NCBI RefSeq assembly: GCF_021190955.1
Contig: NZ_JAIOAO010000002.1
Span: 1,364,001-1,428,000 of the forward strand
Direction: 5' to 3'
Length of the DNA: 64,000 nucleotides
Origin: Parachryseolinea silvisoli
GTDB lineage: Bacteria > Bacteroidota > Bacteroidia > Cytophagales > Cyclobacteriaceae
This document shows, piece by piece, positions 9,048 through 18,727 of the stretch. The notes beneath the pieces were generated by a model. The model did no database searches and was not told the origin of the DNA. It worked only from the letters and a program-made list of their open reading frames with translations. The position numbers and the translations under genes were made by a program. The first letter of the stretch is position 1. Every line of letters starts with the position of its first letter.

Positions 9048-10097
9048 TCAATATAATGATTTATAACGTTCAATATCTATCTCTTTGTTTAAGGGCACCT
9101 GATTTTCCAGCCGGCGGATCAAAACCTCGGAAAAGTACGGCGACAGGCTTACACCCTTCGTGCCCAGCCCCGTAAAAACCGCTACTGACGGGTGTTCCGG
9201 ATGGACGCCCACCAGGGGGCGCCGGTCGGGCACGGTGGGACGGAAGCCCCACTCCTGACTGGTAATTTCGTACGGGAAATCCACCAGCTCTTTCAATTTT
9301 TGCCCGAGTGTTTCTCTGGCGGCCGGCGTAATCGTCGGGGTGCTGTCGTGGAAGTCGTACGTGGCGCCCACGCGTCGCTCGCCGGGCTCCGTACCAGGCA
9401 CCAGGTAAACGCCGCGGTTGATGATGGCATTGTGTTGAAAGTCTGTTTTGATGCGGATCGTTTCACCCTTCAGTGGCTTTACCGGCAGCCATTCAAACCC
9501 CTTAGCCGGCACCACGCCCTGACAAAAAATAATCTGGGCTGCCGCGTATGTTCCGTATTGTACACCGTTCGGTGCTATGTGCAGGTTGGCGGGGTCAAAT
9601 GACGTTTGCAGCAAAGTTCCTTCGGCGGTAATCCAGCTGCGTACAGCGTCGATATACCCGGTTGTGTCGAGGTACCCACATTGGCGGAGCAGCAGTCCGC
9701 CCCAGGGATCGTGAATGCCGGGTATCGCGGGGCGCTGGTGGATGGTGTCGATGTAGGGGGCATACCCCGGCTCGGCACTCCGGGCCATCCAATCGTTTTG
9801 CTCTTCAATGGAAAGAAAGGGACGATAGAGCGGCATGGGAAAGAAAAATTTTCGAGCCGTGCGTGCCTCTACAGCCTGATAAAATTCGTGCAGATAGGGG
9901 AAGAGTGTGTCGGCAAGCCACGTTTTTGTCATCTTCTTGCCGGTAATGGGATTAAACAGCCCGGCGGCAATGCGCGACGAGCTGTTGCCGGTGGGTTGGT
10001 CGATGACGACGATGCGCTTTTTACGCTGCAGCAGTTGCACTGCCACGGCCGAACCGGCCAATCCCTGGCCCACGACGATATAATCCACTGCCTGCAC
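9048..10097 (-). CDS. NAD(P)/FAD-dependent oxidoreductase (DAO family)
   Basis: A 349-residue flavoprotein. The Rossmann FAD motif IVVGQGLAGSAVA is at residues 7-19, followed by the acidic end of beta-2 (VIDQP). RIAAGLFNPITGKK near 43-56 and the C-terminal VFTGLGTKGVSLSPYF are typical of the D-amino-acid-oxidase fold and resemble the oxidoreductase half of MnmC. A role in tRNA modification is possible, but no methyltransferase half is present. It lies 10 bases downstream of nothing co-oriented except the TolB-like gene, whose start follows it, so the two may be co-transcribed. Confidence 0.8.
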   Translation of the reverse strand: MQAVDYIVVGQGLAGSAVAVQLLQRKKRIVVIDQPTGNSSSRIAAGLFNPITGKKMTKTWLADTLFPYLHEFYQAVEARTARKFFFPMPLYRPFLSIEEQNDWMARSAEPGYAPYIDTIHQRPAIPGIHDPWGGLLLRQCGYLDTTGYIDAVRSWITAEGTLLQTSFDPANLHIAPNGVQYGTYAAAQIIFCQGVVPAKGFEWLPVKPLKGETIRIKTDFQHNAIINRGVYLVPGTEPGERRVGATYDFHDSTPTITPAARETLGQKLKELVDFPYEITSQEWGFRPTVPDRRPLVGVHPEHPSVAVFTGLGTKGVSLSPYFSEVLIRRLENQVPLNKEIDIERYKSLY

Positions 10098-10168
10098 GGT
10101 ACAAAATCGAGGGCTAAAATTGGAAATAATTCTCTGGCCTTCTGAGGAATTCCCAGTTATTTTTGCCC

Positions 10169-10825
10169 ATGCTTCAAATTCACTCTTTTGTTTTTAATCC
10201 CTTACAAGAGAATACCTATGTACTCGCCGACGAAACAAAAGAATGTGTCATCATCGACCCGGGTTGTTATGACGCGGAAGAGCGGTATGAGCTGGCGGAT
10301 TTTATCGAAACCCAGGGGCTGACGGTAAAAATGCTGCTCAACACCCATTGTCATGTAGACCATGTGTTGGGCAATGCCTTTGTGAAAGACACGTACAAAA
10401 CCAAGCTGTACATACACCCGACGGAAGTCGCCGTGCTCCAGTCTGTCAAGGTCTATGCACCGCACTATGGCTTCTTTCAATACGCCGAAACCGAAGCCGA
10501 TGCCTTTCTGCAAGCGGGTGAAACGCTGACCTTTGGCAACCAGCAGCTGCAGGTGCTTTTTGTACCGGGCCATTCACCCGGCCACGTTGCGTTTTACCAT
10601 GCCACGCAAAAAGTGCTGATCGGCGGCGACGTGCTGTTTTATAACAGCATCGGCCGAACCGACCTGCCGGGGGGAAATTTCGACACGCTGATCCACAGCA
10701 TCCACGAAAAACTTTTTACCTTGGCTGACGATGTAACCGTCTATCCGGGCCATGGTCCTGAAACAACCATTGGGTATGAAAAACGCACGAATCCATTTGT
10801 TGGCGTATCATCCCCGCGACCTTAA
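10169..10825 (+). CDS. MBL-fold metallo-hydrolase (glyoxalase II-like)
   Basis: A 218-residue metallo-beta-lactamase-fold hydrolase, probably cytoplasmic and of glyoxalase II type (thioester hydrolysis). The metal motif HxHxDH is seen as H60, H62, D64 and H65 (NTHCHVDHVLGN). Later ligands fit GHSPGHVAFY and GGDVLF, and YPGHGPETT closes the site. The ATG at 10169 is chosen over a TTG two codons upstream. The gene is followed after 6 bases by pssA. Confidence 0.9.
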   Translation: MLQIHSFVFNPLQENTYVLADETKECVIIDPGCYDAEERYELADFIETQGLTVKMLLNTHCHVDHVLGNAFVKDTYKTKLYIHPTEVAVLQSVKVYAPHYGFFQYAETEADAFLQAGETLTFGNQQLQVLFVPGHSPGHVAFYHATQKVLIGGDVLFYNSIGRTDLPGGNFDTLIHSIHEKLFTLADDVTVYPGHGPETTIGYEKRTNPFVGVSSPRP

Positions 10826-10831
10826 TTTTTT

Positions 10832-11512
10832 ATGATCCGACACCTGCCGAATTTTCTCACCTGCTGTAATCTTATTTCAGGCTGCCTGGGAATTGTTTTC
10901 CTGCTGGAAGGCCGCTCTGTGCCCGCCGCCTATTTTGTGTGGGCCTCCTGCGTCTTCGATTTTTTCGATGGTTTTGCAGCGCGGTGGCTAAACGTCTCGT
11001 CGCCCATCGGGCGTGAGCTCGACTCCCTGGCCGATGTGGTCAGCTTCGGCGTACTGCCGTCGATGGTCATGTACAAGCTCATCGGCGCGCATTCGTCCAG
11101 CGAAGCGCTGCCCTACATTGCATTCACCATTGCCGCCTTCTCCGCCATGCGGTTGGCGATCTTCAACATCGATACGACCCAGTCCGATTCCTTTAAAGGA
11201 CTAAACACCCCGGCCAATACGATTTTTATCACGTCGCTGCCCCTGCTGCCTGCCCACATCGGCGCGTGGCTCTACCAGGATTGGCTGCTGGTGACCATCA
11301 CCATGGTTTTTTCACTACTGCTGGTCTCGCGCATCGAGATCTTTGCGTTGAAGTTTAAGAACTTCTCCTGGCAGGACGATACCAATAAGCTGCGGTTTAC
11401 CTTTTTGTTGCTGACGGGATTACTGTTAATACTTTTCCAGGTGTCTGCTCTGCCCCTGGTTATACTTTTATACATCGGCATGTCGTTAGGGGCTAAAGCA
11501 CTGTCCAGATAG
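10832..11512 (+). CDS. pssA: CDP-diacylglycerol-serine O-phosphatidyltransferase
   Basis: Makes phosphatidylserine from CDP-diacylglycerol and serine at the inner membrane, feeding phosphatidylethanolamine synthesis. The 226-residue protein has the full CDP-alcohol phosphotransferase signature: D46-G47, A50-R51, G60, D64 and D68 with correct spacing. Several hydrophobic helices surround it. Serine rather than glycerol-phosphate as acceptor is inferred from length and the MIRHLPNFLTCCNLISGCLGI start, which is typical of PssA in Bacteroidota. Confidence 0.9.
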   Translation: MIRHLPNFLTCCNLISGCLGIVFLLEGRSVPAAYFVWASCVFDFFDGFAARWLNVSSPIGRELDSLADVVSFGVLPSMVMYKLIGAHSSSEALPYIAFTIAAFSAMRLAIFNIDTTQSDSFKGLNTPANTIFITSLPLLPAHIGAWLYQDWLLVTITMVFSLLLVSRIEIFALKFKNFSWQDDTNKLRFTFLLLTGLLLILFQVSALPLVILLYIGMSLGAKALSR

Positions 11513-11535
11513 TTCACGATCCTATTCCCATAGCC

Positions 11536-14500
11536 TTGCGCGCAAACATTTCTATAAGGTATTTGCTGGCGGGCCTTCTGGCCCTCGGCCCCTTATTGCT
11601 GAGGGCTCAATCCTCCGTGCTACACGCTGGCAGCTGGTATAAAATGGGCATTCCCGCCCGCGGCGTTTACCGCATTTCATACGACCAATTTCGAAAGATG
11701 GGCTTTGCCGGGTCGATCGATCCACGCAACATCCGCGTGTATGGCAACGCCGGCGGTATGCTGCCGCAACCCAACGCCGCCGCGCGGCCGGAAGATTTGA
11801 CGGAGAGCGCCATCTTCATACAAGGTGAAGACGACGGTGTATTTAATTCCGGCGACTACATTCTTTTTTATGCCGAAGGGCCCGCGCTGGAACGCTTCGA
11901 TGCACTCCGGCGCATTGCGCGGTACGAAAGCAATCTGTATAGCAATCGCAATTATTACTTCATTACCGTCGGCGATACCCCCGGCAAACGGCTGGGAGAG
12001 GCTGAAAATTTAAGCGGTAGCTATCCGGTTGTAAACCGGTTTGACGACTACGCCTACCACGAAGTAGACCAACACAACGAGCTGGAGTCGGGACGCGAAT
12101 GGTTTGGCGAAACGTTTTATACCGCCAGCGAGCAAGTCGTTACCGTAGAGATGCCGGGCGTCATCGAGGGCGCGCCCCTTCAGCTGGTGTCAGATGTTAT
12201 GGCCCGGTCCACCAGCAGTACATCGTTTAAGGTATATGTAAATAATACACTGCTCGGAGAGCAGGTCATCCCCGGGTTGCCCGACTCGCAATATGCCATG
12301 AAAGGGGTGCACAACCGCGATACCTTACAGTCCGTAGGAACCGTGCCCGTCGGCGGCCGGACCACACACGAAGTAAAATTTCAATATGTCAAGACAGGTT
12401 CGGGGACAGGTTATCTGGATTTCTTTTTGTTGAATGTCCAGCGCGCGCTGGCGATGTACAAAGACCAGGTAATTTTCCGCTCCACGGCAAGTATAGCGCA
12501 ACCAGCCTCCACCTTTACGATCGAAGGCGCGGGAGCTCAAACGACCGTCTGGGATATTACCGATCCGTCGACACCGGCTTTGCAAACCACGGCAGCCTCG
12601 TTTTCTACTACGACGACTACATTAAAAGAATTTATCGTTTTCCGTCCCACAGCACCGGCACCGGAATTTATAGGGAGCGTAGACAACCAGGACTTGCACG
12701 GCATGGCTACACCCAACCTGATCATCGTGGCATACCCTGATTTTTCAGGTGCTGCGCAACGGCTTGCCGCACACCGCGAATCACACAGCCACTGGACGGT
12801 TCAAATCGTCACGCCACAGGAAATTTATAACGAATTCTCTTCCGGTCGCCAGGACATCACAGCAATACGGGATTTTGTCAAGTATATTTATGACAAAAGT
12901 CCCGGAACCCTGCGGTCGCTTTTACTGATGGGTAGAGCGTCGTACGACTATAAAGATCGGATGTTGAACAATACGAACTTTGTGCCTGCCTATGAATCGC
13001 GTAACTCGCTGGAGCCGCTGGCGACCTATTCGTCCGACGATTATTATGGATTTTTAGAATCCAACGAAGGGGAGTGGAGCGAAGAAGTAGTACAGAGCCA
13101 TACACTGGACATTGGCGTGGGGCGCCTGCCGGTAAAAACAATAGCAGAAGCGAACACCGTAGTGGATAAAATTATCTATTACGACACCAATAAAAAATCA
13201 TACGGCCGCTGGCGTAAGCAGATTATGTTTGTAGCCGACGACGGTAACAACGACGACAGGTTTACGCGCGACCACCAGTTTCAGGCAAACACCATGGCCG
13301 AATCCATCGAAAGCCTGCATCCTGAATTCGATACACGCAAAATCTTTATGGGGGCCTACCACAAGACCGTTCGGCCCAATGGCGAGGTGATCCCCGAAGT
13401 AAGTGAAGATATCGTTCGCGCGTTTGATCGCGGTACGTTGATCATCAATTATACCGGCCACGGCTCCGAACAGGTGTGGGCGGACGAGCGTGTCTTTACC
13501 GATGCCGAGATCAACGACCTACAGAATAAATTATATCCGTTTGTCGTTACCGCAACCTGCGAGTTTGGACGCAACGATGACCCTGCCGTGGTATCGAGCG
13601 CCGAGCAAACACTGTTACATCCCCAGGGCGGCTCCATCGGTCTGGTGACGACCGCCCGCCCGGTGTACTCGGCGACAAACTTCGATTTGAACCGGGCGTT
13701 CTATGAAGCACTGTTTGAAAAACAAGACAACTACTATAAGCCACTCGGAGAAGTGTATCGCGATACAAAAAACAATAGCGGCAACGCGATTGGCAATCGT
13801 AATTTCTCTTTGCTGGGCGATCCATCGTTGACACTGGCCATGCCCTACCAGGAAGCCGTCGTCACCACCTTGCAGACATCCACAGGCTCGGACACGCTCA
13901 AAGCCCTGTCGACCGTAGAAGTAACGGGCGAGGTACGCGACGCCAGCGGCAACCGGCTCGACAATTTTACCGGTATACTGGAGGCAACGCTTTTTGATAA
14001 ACCGACAGCCTATGTAACCGTCGGAAAAAACAACCCGCCCTTTTCCTTTTCGCAACGGGACAATGCCTTGTTCCGCGGCAAAGCGAAGGTGGACCACGGC
14101 ACCTTTACGTTCTCCTTTATTTTGCCCAAGAATCTGCGGTATGAAATCGGGCCCGGTAAGCTGAGCCTGTATGCGTCTGATCCGGAGCATATGCTGGACG
14201 CTGCGGGGTCGACAGATGACTTTCAGGTTGGCGGCAGCGAACCGAACGTTGCGCCCGACAATACTCCGCCGCAGATCACGCTTTACATGGGCGACACGAC
14301 CTTTGTTTCAGGAGGTATTGTAAATCCATCTACGACACTTGTTGCGCGGCTGGAAGATGCCAGTGGCATAAACATTTCCAACTATGGCATTGGCAATAAC
14401 CTGGTGGCCATAGTGGATGACGGTACAGCATACGCCGTCAGCGACTATTACGAAGCCGATGTAAACGATTTTACGCGTGGCTGGCTGAACTTCCCCCTGC

Positions 14501-14916
14501 ATAACCTGACGCCTGGCCGTCATACCCTGACGCTGAAGGCCTGGGACACCTATAACAACCCGGCGCAAGCGCAGATTAATTTTGTGGTAACAGATGGTGA
14601 AGCACTGGTTATCGAAACCTTCAGCAACTACCCCAATCCTTTTCGTGACGGTACGACACTTTTCTTTACCCATAACCGTGTGGGCGACGACCTGGAAGGC
14701 GAGCTGGTCGTGTACGACGTCACGGGGTTGGAGCTGAAACGCGCTACCTTCACTGTTTTTGAAAGCTCGTATCGCGTGGAATTGCCACGCCTGACCACGT
14801 CGGTGGACCTGGATAAAAATGTTTCCGGGGGCTTATACCTGGCGCGCGTTGCGGTTCGTTCATTAACCAATGGTTCTAAAAATGAGCGTGTTACAAAGCT
14901 TATTACCGTTAAATAA
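11536..14916 (+). CDS. porU: Type IX secretion system sortase PorU
   Basis: Cell-surface gingipain-like (C25) cysteine protease that removes the C-terminal sorting domain of type IX cargo and attaches it to the surface lipid. 1126 residues. The signal peptide covers about 1-24. The catalytic pair appears as H642 (NYTGHGSEQVW) and C675 (VTATCEFGRNDDP). An Ig-like part follows, and residues from about 1035 form a type IX sorting domain (NYPNPFRDGTT, YDVTGLELKR). The only in-frame start giving a full signal peptide is a TTG at 11536. porV follows directly, the usual partner gene. Confidence 0.93.
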   Translation: MRANISIRYLLAGLLALGPLLLRAQSSVLHAGSWYKMGIPARGVYRISYDQFRKMGFAGSIDPRNIRVYGNAGGMLPQPNAAARPEDLTESAIFIQGEDDGVFNSGDYILFYAEGPALERFDALRRIARYESNLYSNRNYYFITVGDTPGKRLGEAENLSGSYPVVNRFDDYAYHEVDQHNELESGREWFGETFYTASEQVVTVEMPGVIEGAPLQLVSDVMARSTSSTSFKVYVNNTLLGEQVIPGLPDSQYAMKGVHNRDTLQSVGTVPVGGRTTHEVKFQYVKTGSGTGYLDFFLLNVQRALAMYKDQVIFRSTASIAQPASTFTIEGAGAQTTVWDITDPSTPALQTTAASFSTTTTTLKEFIVFRPTAPAPEFIGSVDNQDLHGMATPNLIIVAYPDFSGAAQRLAAHRESHSHWTVQIVTPQEIYNEFSSGRQDITAIRDFVKYIYDKSPGTLRSLLLMGRASYDYKDRMLNNTNFVPAYESRNSLEPLATYSSDDYYGFLESNEGEWSEEVVQSHTLDIGVGRLPVKTIAEANTVVDKIIYYDTNKKSYGRWRKQIMFVADDGNNDDRFTRDHQFQANTMAESIESLHPEFDTRKIFMGAYHKTVRPNGEVIPEVSEDIVRAFDRGTLIINYTGHGSEQVWADERVFTDAEINDLQNKLYPFVVTATCEFGRNDDPAVVSSAEQTLLHPQGGSIGLVTTARPVYSATNFDLNRAFYEALFEKQDNYYKPLGEVYRDTKNNSGNAIGNRNFSLLGDPSLTLAMPYQEAVVTTLQTSTGSDTLKALSTVEVTGEVRDASGNRLDNFTGILEATLFDKPTAYVTVGKNNPPFSFSQRDNALFRGKAKVDHGTFTFSFILPKNLRYEIGPGKLSLYASDPEHMLDAAGSTDDFQVGGSEPNVAPDNTPPQITLYMGDTTFVSGGIVNPSTTLVARLEDASGINISNYGIGNNLVAIVDDGTAYAVSDYYEADVNDFTRGWLNFPLHNLTPGRHTLTLKAWDTYNNPAQAQINFVVTDGEALVIETFSNYPNPFRDGTTLFFTHNRVGDDLEGELVVYDVTGLELKRATFTVFESSYRVELPRLTTSVDLDKNVSGGLYLARVAVRSLTNGSKNERVTKLITVK

Positions 14917-14945
14917 TTATCTTTATACCCTTGAAACTAACTCGG

Positions 14946-16139
14946 ATGAAGCTTAGAGTACTTTTCACTGTGGTTCTGTCGACCACGTTTGCCAGTCAAA
15001 TTTTCGCCCAAGGCTCTGTGTCTAACCCCGGTGAACTGATCGGTCAGAACAACGCCATTACTACGGCGGTTCCGTTTTTGGCTATTTCACCCGACGCCCG
15101 GCATGCTGCATTGGGCGATGCCGGCGTGGCAACTTCGCCGGATGCAAACTCTGCGTACTGGAATGCGGCCAAGCTGGCCTTTATCGATAAACAATATGGT
15201 GGCACCCTGTCGTATACTCCCTGGCTGGGGAAAATCGTAAACGACATGAAGATTGCCTACTTGTCAGGCTTCTACAAACTGAACCGGGAACAAACCGTCG
15301 CGTTCTCGATGAAATATTTTGACCTCGGCGACATCACCTTCACGACCGGCCCCAACCCTGCCGACGTGATCGGTGTCTACAACCCGCGCGAGTTTACACT
15401 TGATGCAACGTACTCACGCATGTTGTCCGAGAACTTTAGCATTGGCGGTACCGCGCGTTACATCCACTCCAACATTACCGGCGCCTTTTCCGGTAACGAT
15501 GCGCAGCCCGGCAAGAGCGCCGCGGTAGACTTTGGTGTGTACTACGTAAAGCCGATGACCGGTGTGAAAAATTCCACCTTGTCATTGGGCGCCACCATCA
15601 CCAACATTGGTGGTAAGATTTCGTATACCGGTGGTGACAACAAAGACTTCCTGCCCACCAACCTGCGTGTGGGTACTGCCTACAAAATGGAGCTCGATCC
15701 ATACAATACCATTACCTTTATACTCGACTTCAACAAGCTGTTGGTGCCGACACCGCCTGTGTATGATTCCGCCGGTAACATCTATGCCGGCAAAGACCCT
15801 AACCGTTCACTGTTGAGCGGTATGTTCGGCTCGTTCTCCGATGCACCGGATGGTTTCAAAGAAGAGATCAAAGAGGTTATGACCTCACTGGGCATCGAAT
15901 ATTGGTACAACAATCTCTTTGCTGCACGCGTGGGCTATTTCAGCGAATCCAAGACCAAAGGCAATCGTAAATACATGACCCTCGGCGCCGGTTTCCGCAA
16001 AGACCGCTTTGGGTTTGATATTGCCTACCTGGTGCCCACCAACAAGCGCGAACACCCCCTGGCCGAAACACTGCGCTTTACGCTGCATTTCACGGTAGCG
16101 CCTACCACGCAGGAAAAAGAAGAATCAGTTACTGACTAA
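14946..16139 (+). CDS. porV: Type IX secretion system outer-membrane protein PorV (LptO)
   Basis: A 14-strand FadL-like barrel that carries folded type IX cargo from the translocon to PorU. About 397 residues. The signal peptide ends near FASQIFAQ. The conserved N-terminal block AVPFLAISPDARHAALGDAGVA with NSAYWNAAKL is diagnostic. The ATG at 14946 is used in place of a TTG five codons earlier. Only 29 bases separate it from porU, and the M16-like gene follows 7 bases after its stop, suggesting one operon. Confidence 0.95.
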   Translation: MKLRVLFTVVLSTTFASQIFAQGSVSNPGELIGQNNAITTAVPFLAISPDARHAALGDAGVATSPDANSAYWNAAKLAFIDKQYGGTLSYTPWLGKIVNDMKIAYLSGFYKLNREQTVAFSMKYFDLGDITFTTGPNPADVIGVYNPREFTLDATYSRMLSENFSIGGTARYIHSNITGAFSGNDAQPGKSAAVDFGVYYVKPMTGVKNSTLSLGATITNIGGKISYTGGDNKDFLPTNLRVGTAYKMELDPYNTITFILDFNKLLVPTPPVYDSAGNIYAGKDPNRSLLSGMFGSFSDAPDGFKEEIKEVMTSLGIEYWYNNLFAARVGYFSESKTKGNRKYMTLGAGFRKDRFGFDIAYLVPTNKREHPLAETLRFTLHFTVAPTTQEKEESVTD

Positions 16140-16146
16140 TCGCTGA

Positions 16147-17406
16147 ATGCTAAATCGTAGTGTAGCGCCTCCGTTCACCCGGAGCATCGACTTTGAATTA
16201 ATTCAACCTCGTACGCAAGTACTGGCCAACGGCCTGAAGATGTTTATTGTCTCGGGAGGTTCGCAGGAAGTGGTGCGCGTAGAAATTCTGATGCGCGCCG
16301 GCCGCTGGTTTGAAAAGACCTCGGGGGCCGCCTACTTTGCCGCCAACCTCTTGTCGAAAGGCACGTCTGCAAAAAGCAGCTACGAAATCGCACAATACTT
16401 TGACCAATACGGCGCGCACTTTGAAGTAAGCGCCGGGTTGGATGTCGTATCACTGTCACTCTACACGCTCACAAAAAATCTGGCGCCTACCCTGGCCCTG
16501 GTACGCGAGGTGTTGGAAGACTCTACCTATCCCGAGAAAGAGCTCACCCAGCTGAAGTCAATTTATATTCAGAACCTGAAGGTAAATCAGGAGAAGACCA
16601 GCTTTCAGGCCGGTAAGCTGATCCGCCGCAACCTCTTTGGGGAATCTCATCCCTACGGTAAAGAGCTGGAAGAAAAAGAAGTAGAAGCGCTCACACGCGA
16701 GCAACTGATACAGCACATGCAGGCCTTTGGCAAAGACCTGGTCGTGTTTGCCTCGGGCCGTGTAAACGAAGCGGCGGAGCAGACTATACGTGAAACGCTC
16801 TCGTCGTTAGCCCTCTCGCCCGTCGCGCCGAAGACAATCGAACCGATACATGCACTGCCTTCTCACCAATATCAGAAAAAGGAGGGGAGCATGCAGTCGT
16901 CGATCCGCATGGGCCGCAAAAGCATCGGGCGGGCACATACCGACTATGCCCCTGTATTACTGATCAATCATATCTTAGGTGGATACTTCGGCTCGCGCCT
17001 CATGAAGAACATTCGCGAAGACAAGGGACTGTCCTACGGTATATACTCATCGTTACAAACACTTCAGCAGGATAACTACATGGTCATTGGTGCGGACGTG
17101 AACAATGAGAACCTGGAAATGACCTTTGCTGAAATCCGCAAAGAGCTGGGCCGCCTCTACACCGACCCTGTAGGAGCCGAAGAGCTCGAAATGGCGCGCA
17201 ACCACTTCATCGGCAGCCTGCAGTCCGAGATCACCACCCCGTTCGCCCACGCCGAGAAAATCAAAAACATATACCTGCACGGCCTCCCGGCCGATTATTA
17301 TCAAACCCTGATTCACAAACTGGATGCCCTGACAGCAGAACAGCTGATGCACACGGCAAAGCAGTATTTTGAAGAAGATAGCTTCTTTGAGGTGGCAGTG
17401 GGGTAG
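16147..17406 (+). CDS. M16-family peptidase homologue, catalytically inactive
   Basis: A 419-residue protein with the two-lobed M16 (pitrilysin) fold: an N-terminal half with ILMRAGRWFEKTSGAA and a C-terminal half with the substrate-side GGYFGSRLMKNIREDKGLSYG, which is the conserved R/Y motif of M16 second halves. The zinc motif HxxEH expected after the N-terminal strand is replaced by YFAAN, so it cannot bind zinc as active members do. No signal peptide is visible. Such inactive subunits usually pair with an active M16 partner; none lies in the window. The position right behind porV is notable. Confidence 0.85.
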   Translation: MLNRSVAPPFTRSIDFELIQPRTQVLANGLKMFIVSGGSQEVVRVEILMRAGRWFEKTSGAAYFAANLLSKGTSAKSSYEIAQYFDQYGAHFEVSAGLDVVSLSLYTLTKNLAPTLALVREVLEDSTYPEKELTQLKSIYIQNLKVNQEKTSFQAGKLIRRNLFGESHPYGKELEEKEVEALTREQLIQHMQAFGKDLVVFASGRVNEAAEQTIRETLSSLALSPVAPKTIEPIHALPSHQYQKKEGSMQSSIRMGRKSIGRAHTDYAPVLLINHILGGYFGSRLMKNIREDKGLSYGIYSSLQTLQQDNYMVIGADVNNENLEMTFAEIRKELGRLYTDPVGAEELEMARNHFIGSLQSEITTPFAHAEKIKNIYLHGLPADYYQTLIHKLDALTAEQLMHTAKQYFEEDSFFEVAVG

Positions 17407-17528
17407 TGTTTTAACAAGTTCAGAATCAATTAAATAAAGAAAATAAAGGTCCGTGATACCATTCCTCCCGCAAAAATCAGAGATTTGAAAGCCGTATAAT
17501 CTCTATCTTCACGGGACTTATCACACCT

Positions 17529-18689
17529 ATGGATCTAACCATCTTCTTTTCTCCCCTCGACGAATCGCTCTACTCCGACATCACGGCACACTCCAGCTTC
17601 TACAAAAACATCGTCGCGTTCAGTGACAAGATGCCGGACTATAAAGGCGCGCACATCGCGATCTTTGGCGTCGGCGAGGCCCGGGGCGCGGCGCGCAACG
17701 CCGGAACTGCCGAGGCACCCGATGAGATTCGCCGGAAATTATACCGGCTGAAGAAAGGCACCGGGGCATATCGCATTGTCGACCTGGGCAACCTGCGCCT
17801 GGGCCACGACCTGGAAGAGACCTATGTGCGTGTAAGCGAGGTATGCCGCATGCTGTTAGAAGACAACGTGCTGCCCCTTATTCTGGGTGGTTCACAAGAT
17901 TTGGACTACGGTCAATATGGGGCGTACGAAACGATGGACAAGTTGGTCAGCCTGCTGAATGTCGATGCCTTTTTAGACCTTGACGACAAGAGCGAGGCCG
18001 GGGCAAGCAGCCATCATATACACCGTATACTTCTGCATGAGCCGAACTACCTGTTTAGCTATACACACCTGGCCTATCAAACATACCTGATCGATCCCAT
18101 GTCCGTGGCCGTGCTGGAGAAGTTATACTTCGAGGCTTTCCGCGTGGGACAAATGCGCACCAATATGCAGGAGATGGAGCCCGCCATTCGCAATGCCGAT
18201 ATGCTGTCGTTTGATGTTACCGCCGTGCGCTCGTCGGATGCGCCGGGCAATGGTAATGCACAGCCGTTTGGGCTCACGGGTGAAGAGGCCTGCCAGGTAT
18301 GTTGGTATGCGGGAATGAACGAAAAGCTTAGCTCCGCCGGGTTCTATGAATATAATCCGGCATTTGACGACGTCCATAAAAAAACAGCTTCGGTGGTCGC
18401 TACCATGGTGTGGTATTTTATTGAAGGCTTCTACCATCGCAAGCACGAGCCGAACTTTAAGAGCAACGACTTTATGAAATACTCGGTGTCGATGCCCGTA
18501 GAGCCGGAGGTCATTACGTTCTACAAAAGTAAGTTCAGCGAAAAGTGGTGGATGGAAGTGCCCTACCCCAATGGACGGCAGAAGTATGCACGCAACAGCA
18601 TTGTGCCCTGCAGCTATAACGATTACCAGGGAGCGCTCAAAGGCGACGTGCCCGAACGGTATATTAGCATGCTGGCGAAGCTGATCTGA
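17529..18689 (+). CDS. Arginase-fold (ureohydrolase-like) protein lacking metal ligands
   Basis: A 386-residue protein of the arginase / formimidoylglutamase superfamily by overall pattern (FGVGEARGAARNAGTAEAPDEIRRKL, LGGSQDLDYGQY). The canonical GGDHS is GGSQD, the DAHxD motif reads DAFLD, and SxDxDxxDP reads SFDVTAVRSSDAP. Thus most manganese ligands are missing and hydrolase activity is unlikely. Homologues in Bacteroidota are often named formimidoylglutamase. The upstream 122 bases hold TTG at 17485 and TATCTTCA at 17504, a weak promoter candidate. Function unknown; a binding or scaffold role is inferred. Confidence 0.75.
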   Translation: MDLTIFFSPLDESLYSDITAHSSFYKNIVAFSDKMPDYKGAHIAIFGVGEARGAARNAGTAEAPDEIRRKLYRLKKGTGAYRIVDLGNLRLGHDLEETYVRVSEVCRMLLEDNVLPLILGGSQDLDYGQYGAYETMDKLVSLLNVDAFLDLDDKSEAGASSHHIHRILLHEPNYLFSYTHLAYQTYLIDPMSVAVLEKLYFEAFRVGQMRTNMQEMEPAIRNADMLSFDVTAVRSSDAPGNGNAQPFGLTGEEACQVCWYAGMNEKLSSAGFYEYNPAFDDVHKKTASVVATMVWYFIEGFYHRKHEPNFKSNDFMKYSVSMPVEPEVITFYKSKFSEKWWMEVPYPNGRQKYARNSIVPCSYNDYQGALKGDVPERYISMLAKLI

Positions 18690-18711
18690 CCTGTAATTGC
18701 CGGGAATAATA

Positions 18712-18719
18712 GTACTTTT
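18712..18719 (+). promoter_or_regulatory. TACTTTTG, -7-like element
   Basis: An exact match to the Bacteroidota -7 consensus TAnnTTTG, eight bases before the ATG of the small membrane protein. A TTG at 18696-18698 is closer than the usual -33 spacing. If used, the transcript would be almost leaderless. Confidence 0.35.
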
Positions 18720-18727
18720 GGGATTCC

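Noticed and set aside
10158-10165. TATTTTTG as a promoter box
   Set aside because: It lies 3 bases before the ATG of the MBL hydrolase, too close for a transcript that includes the start codon.
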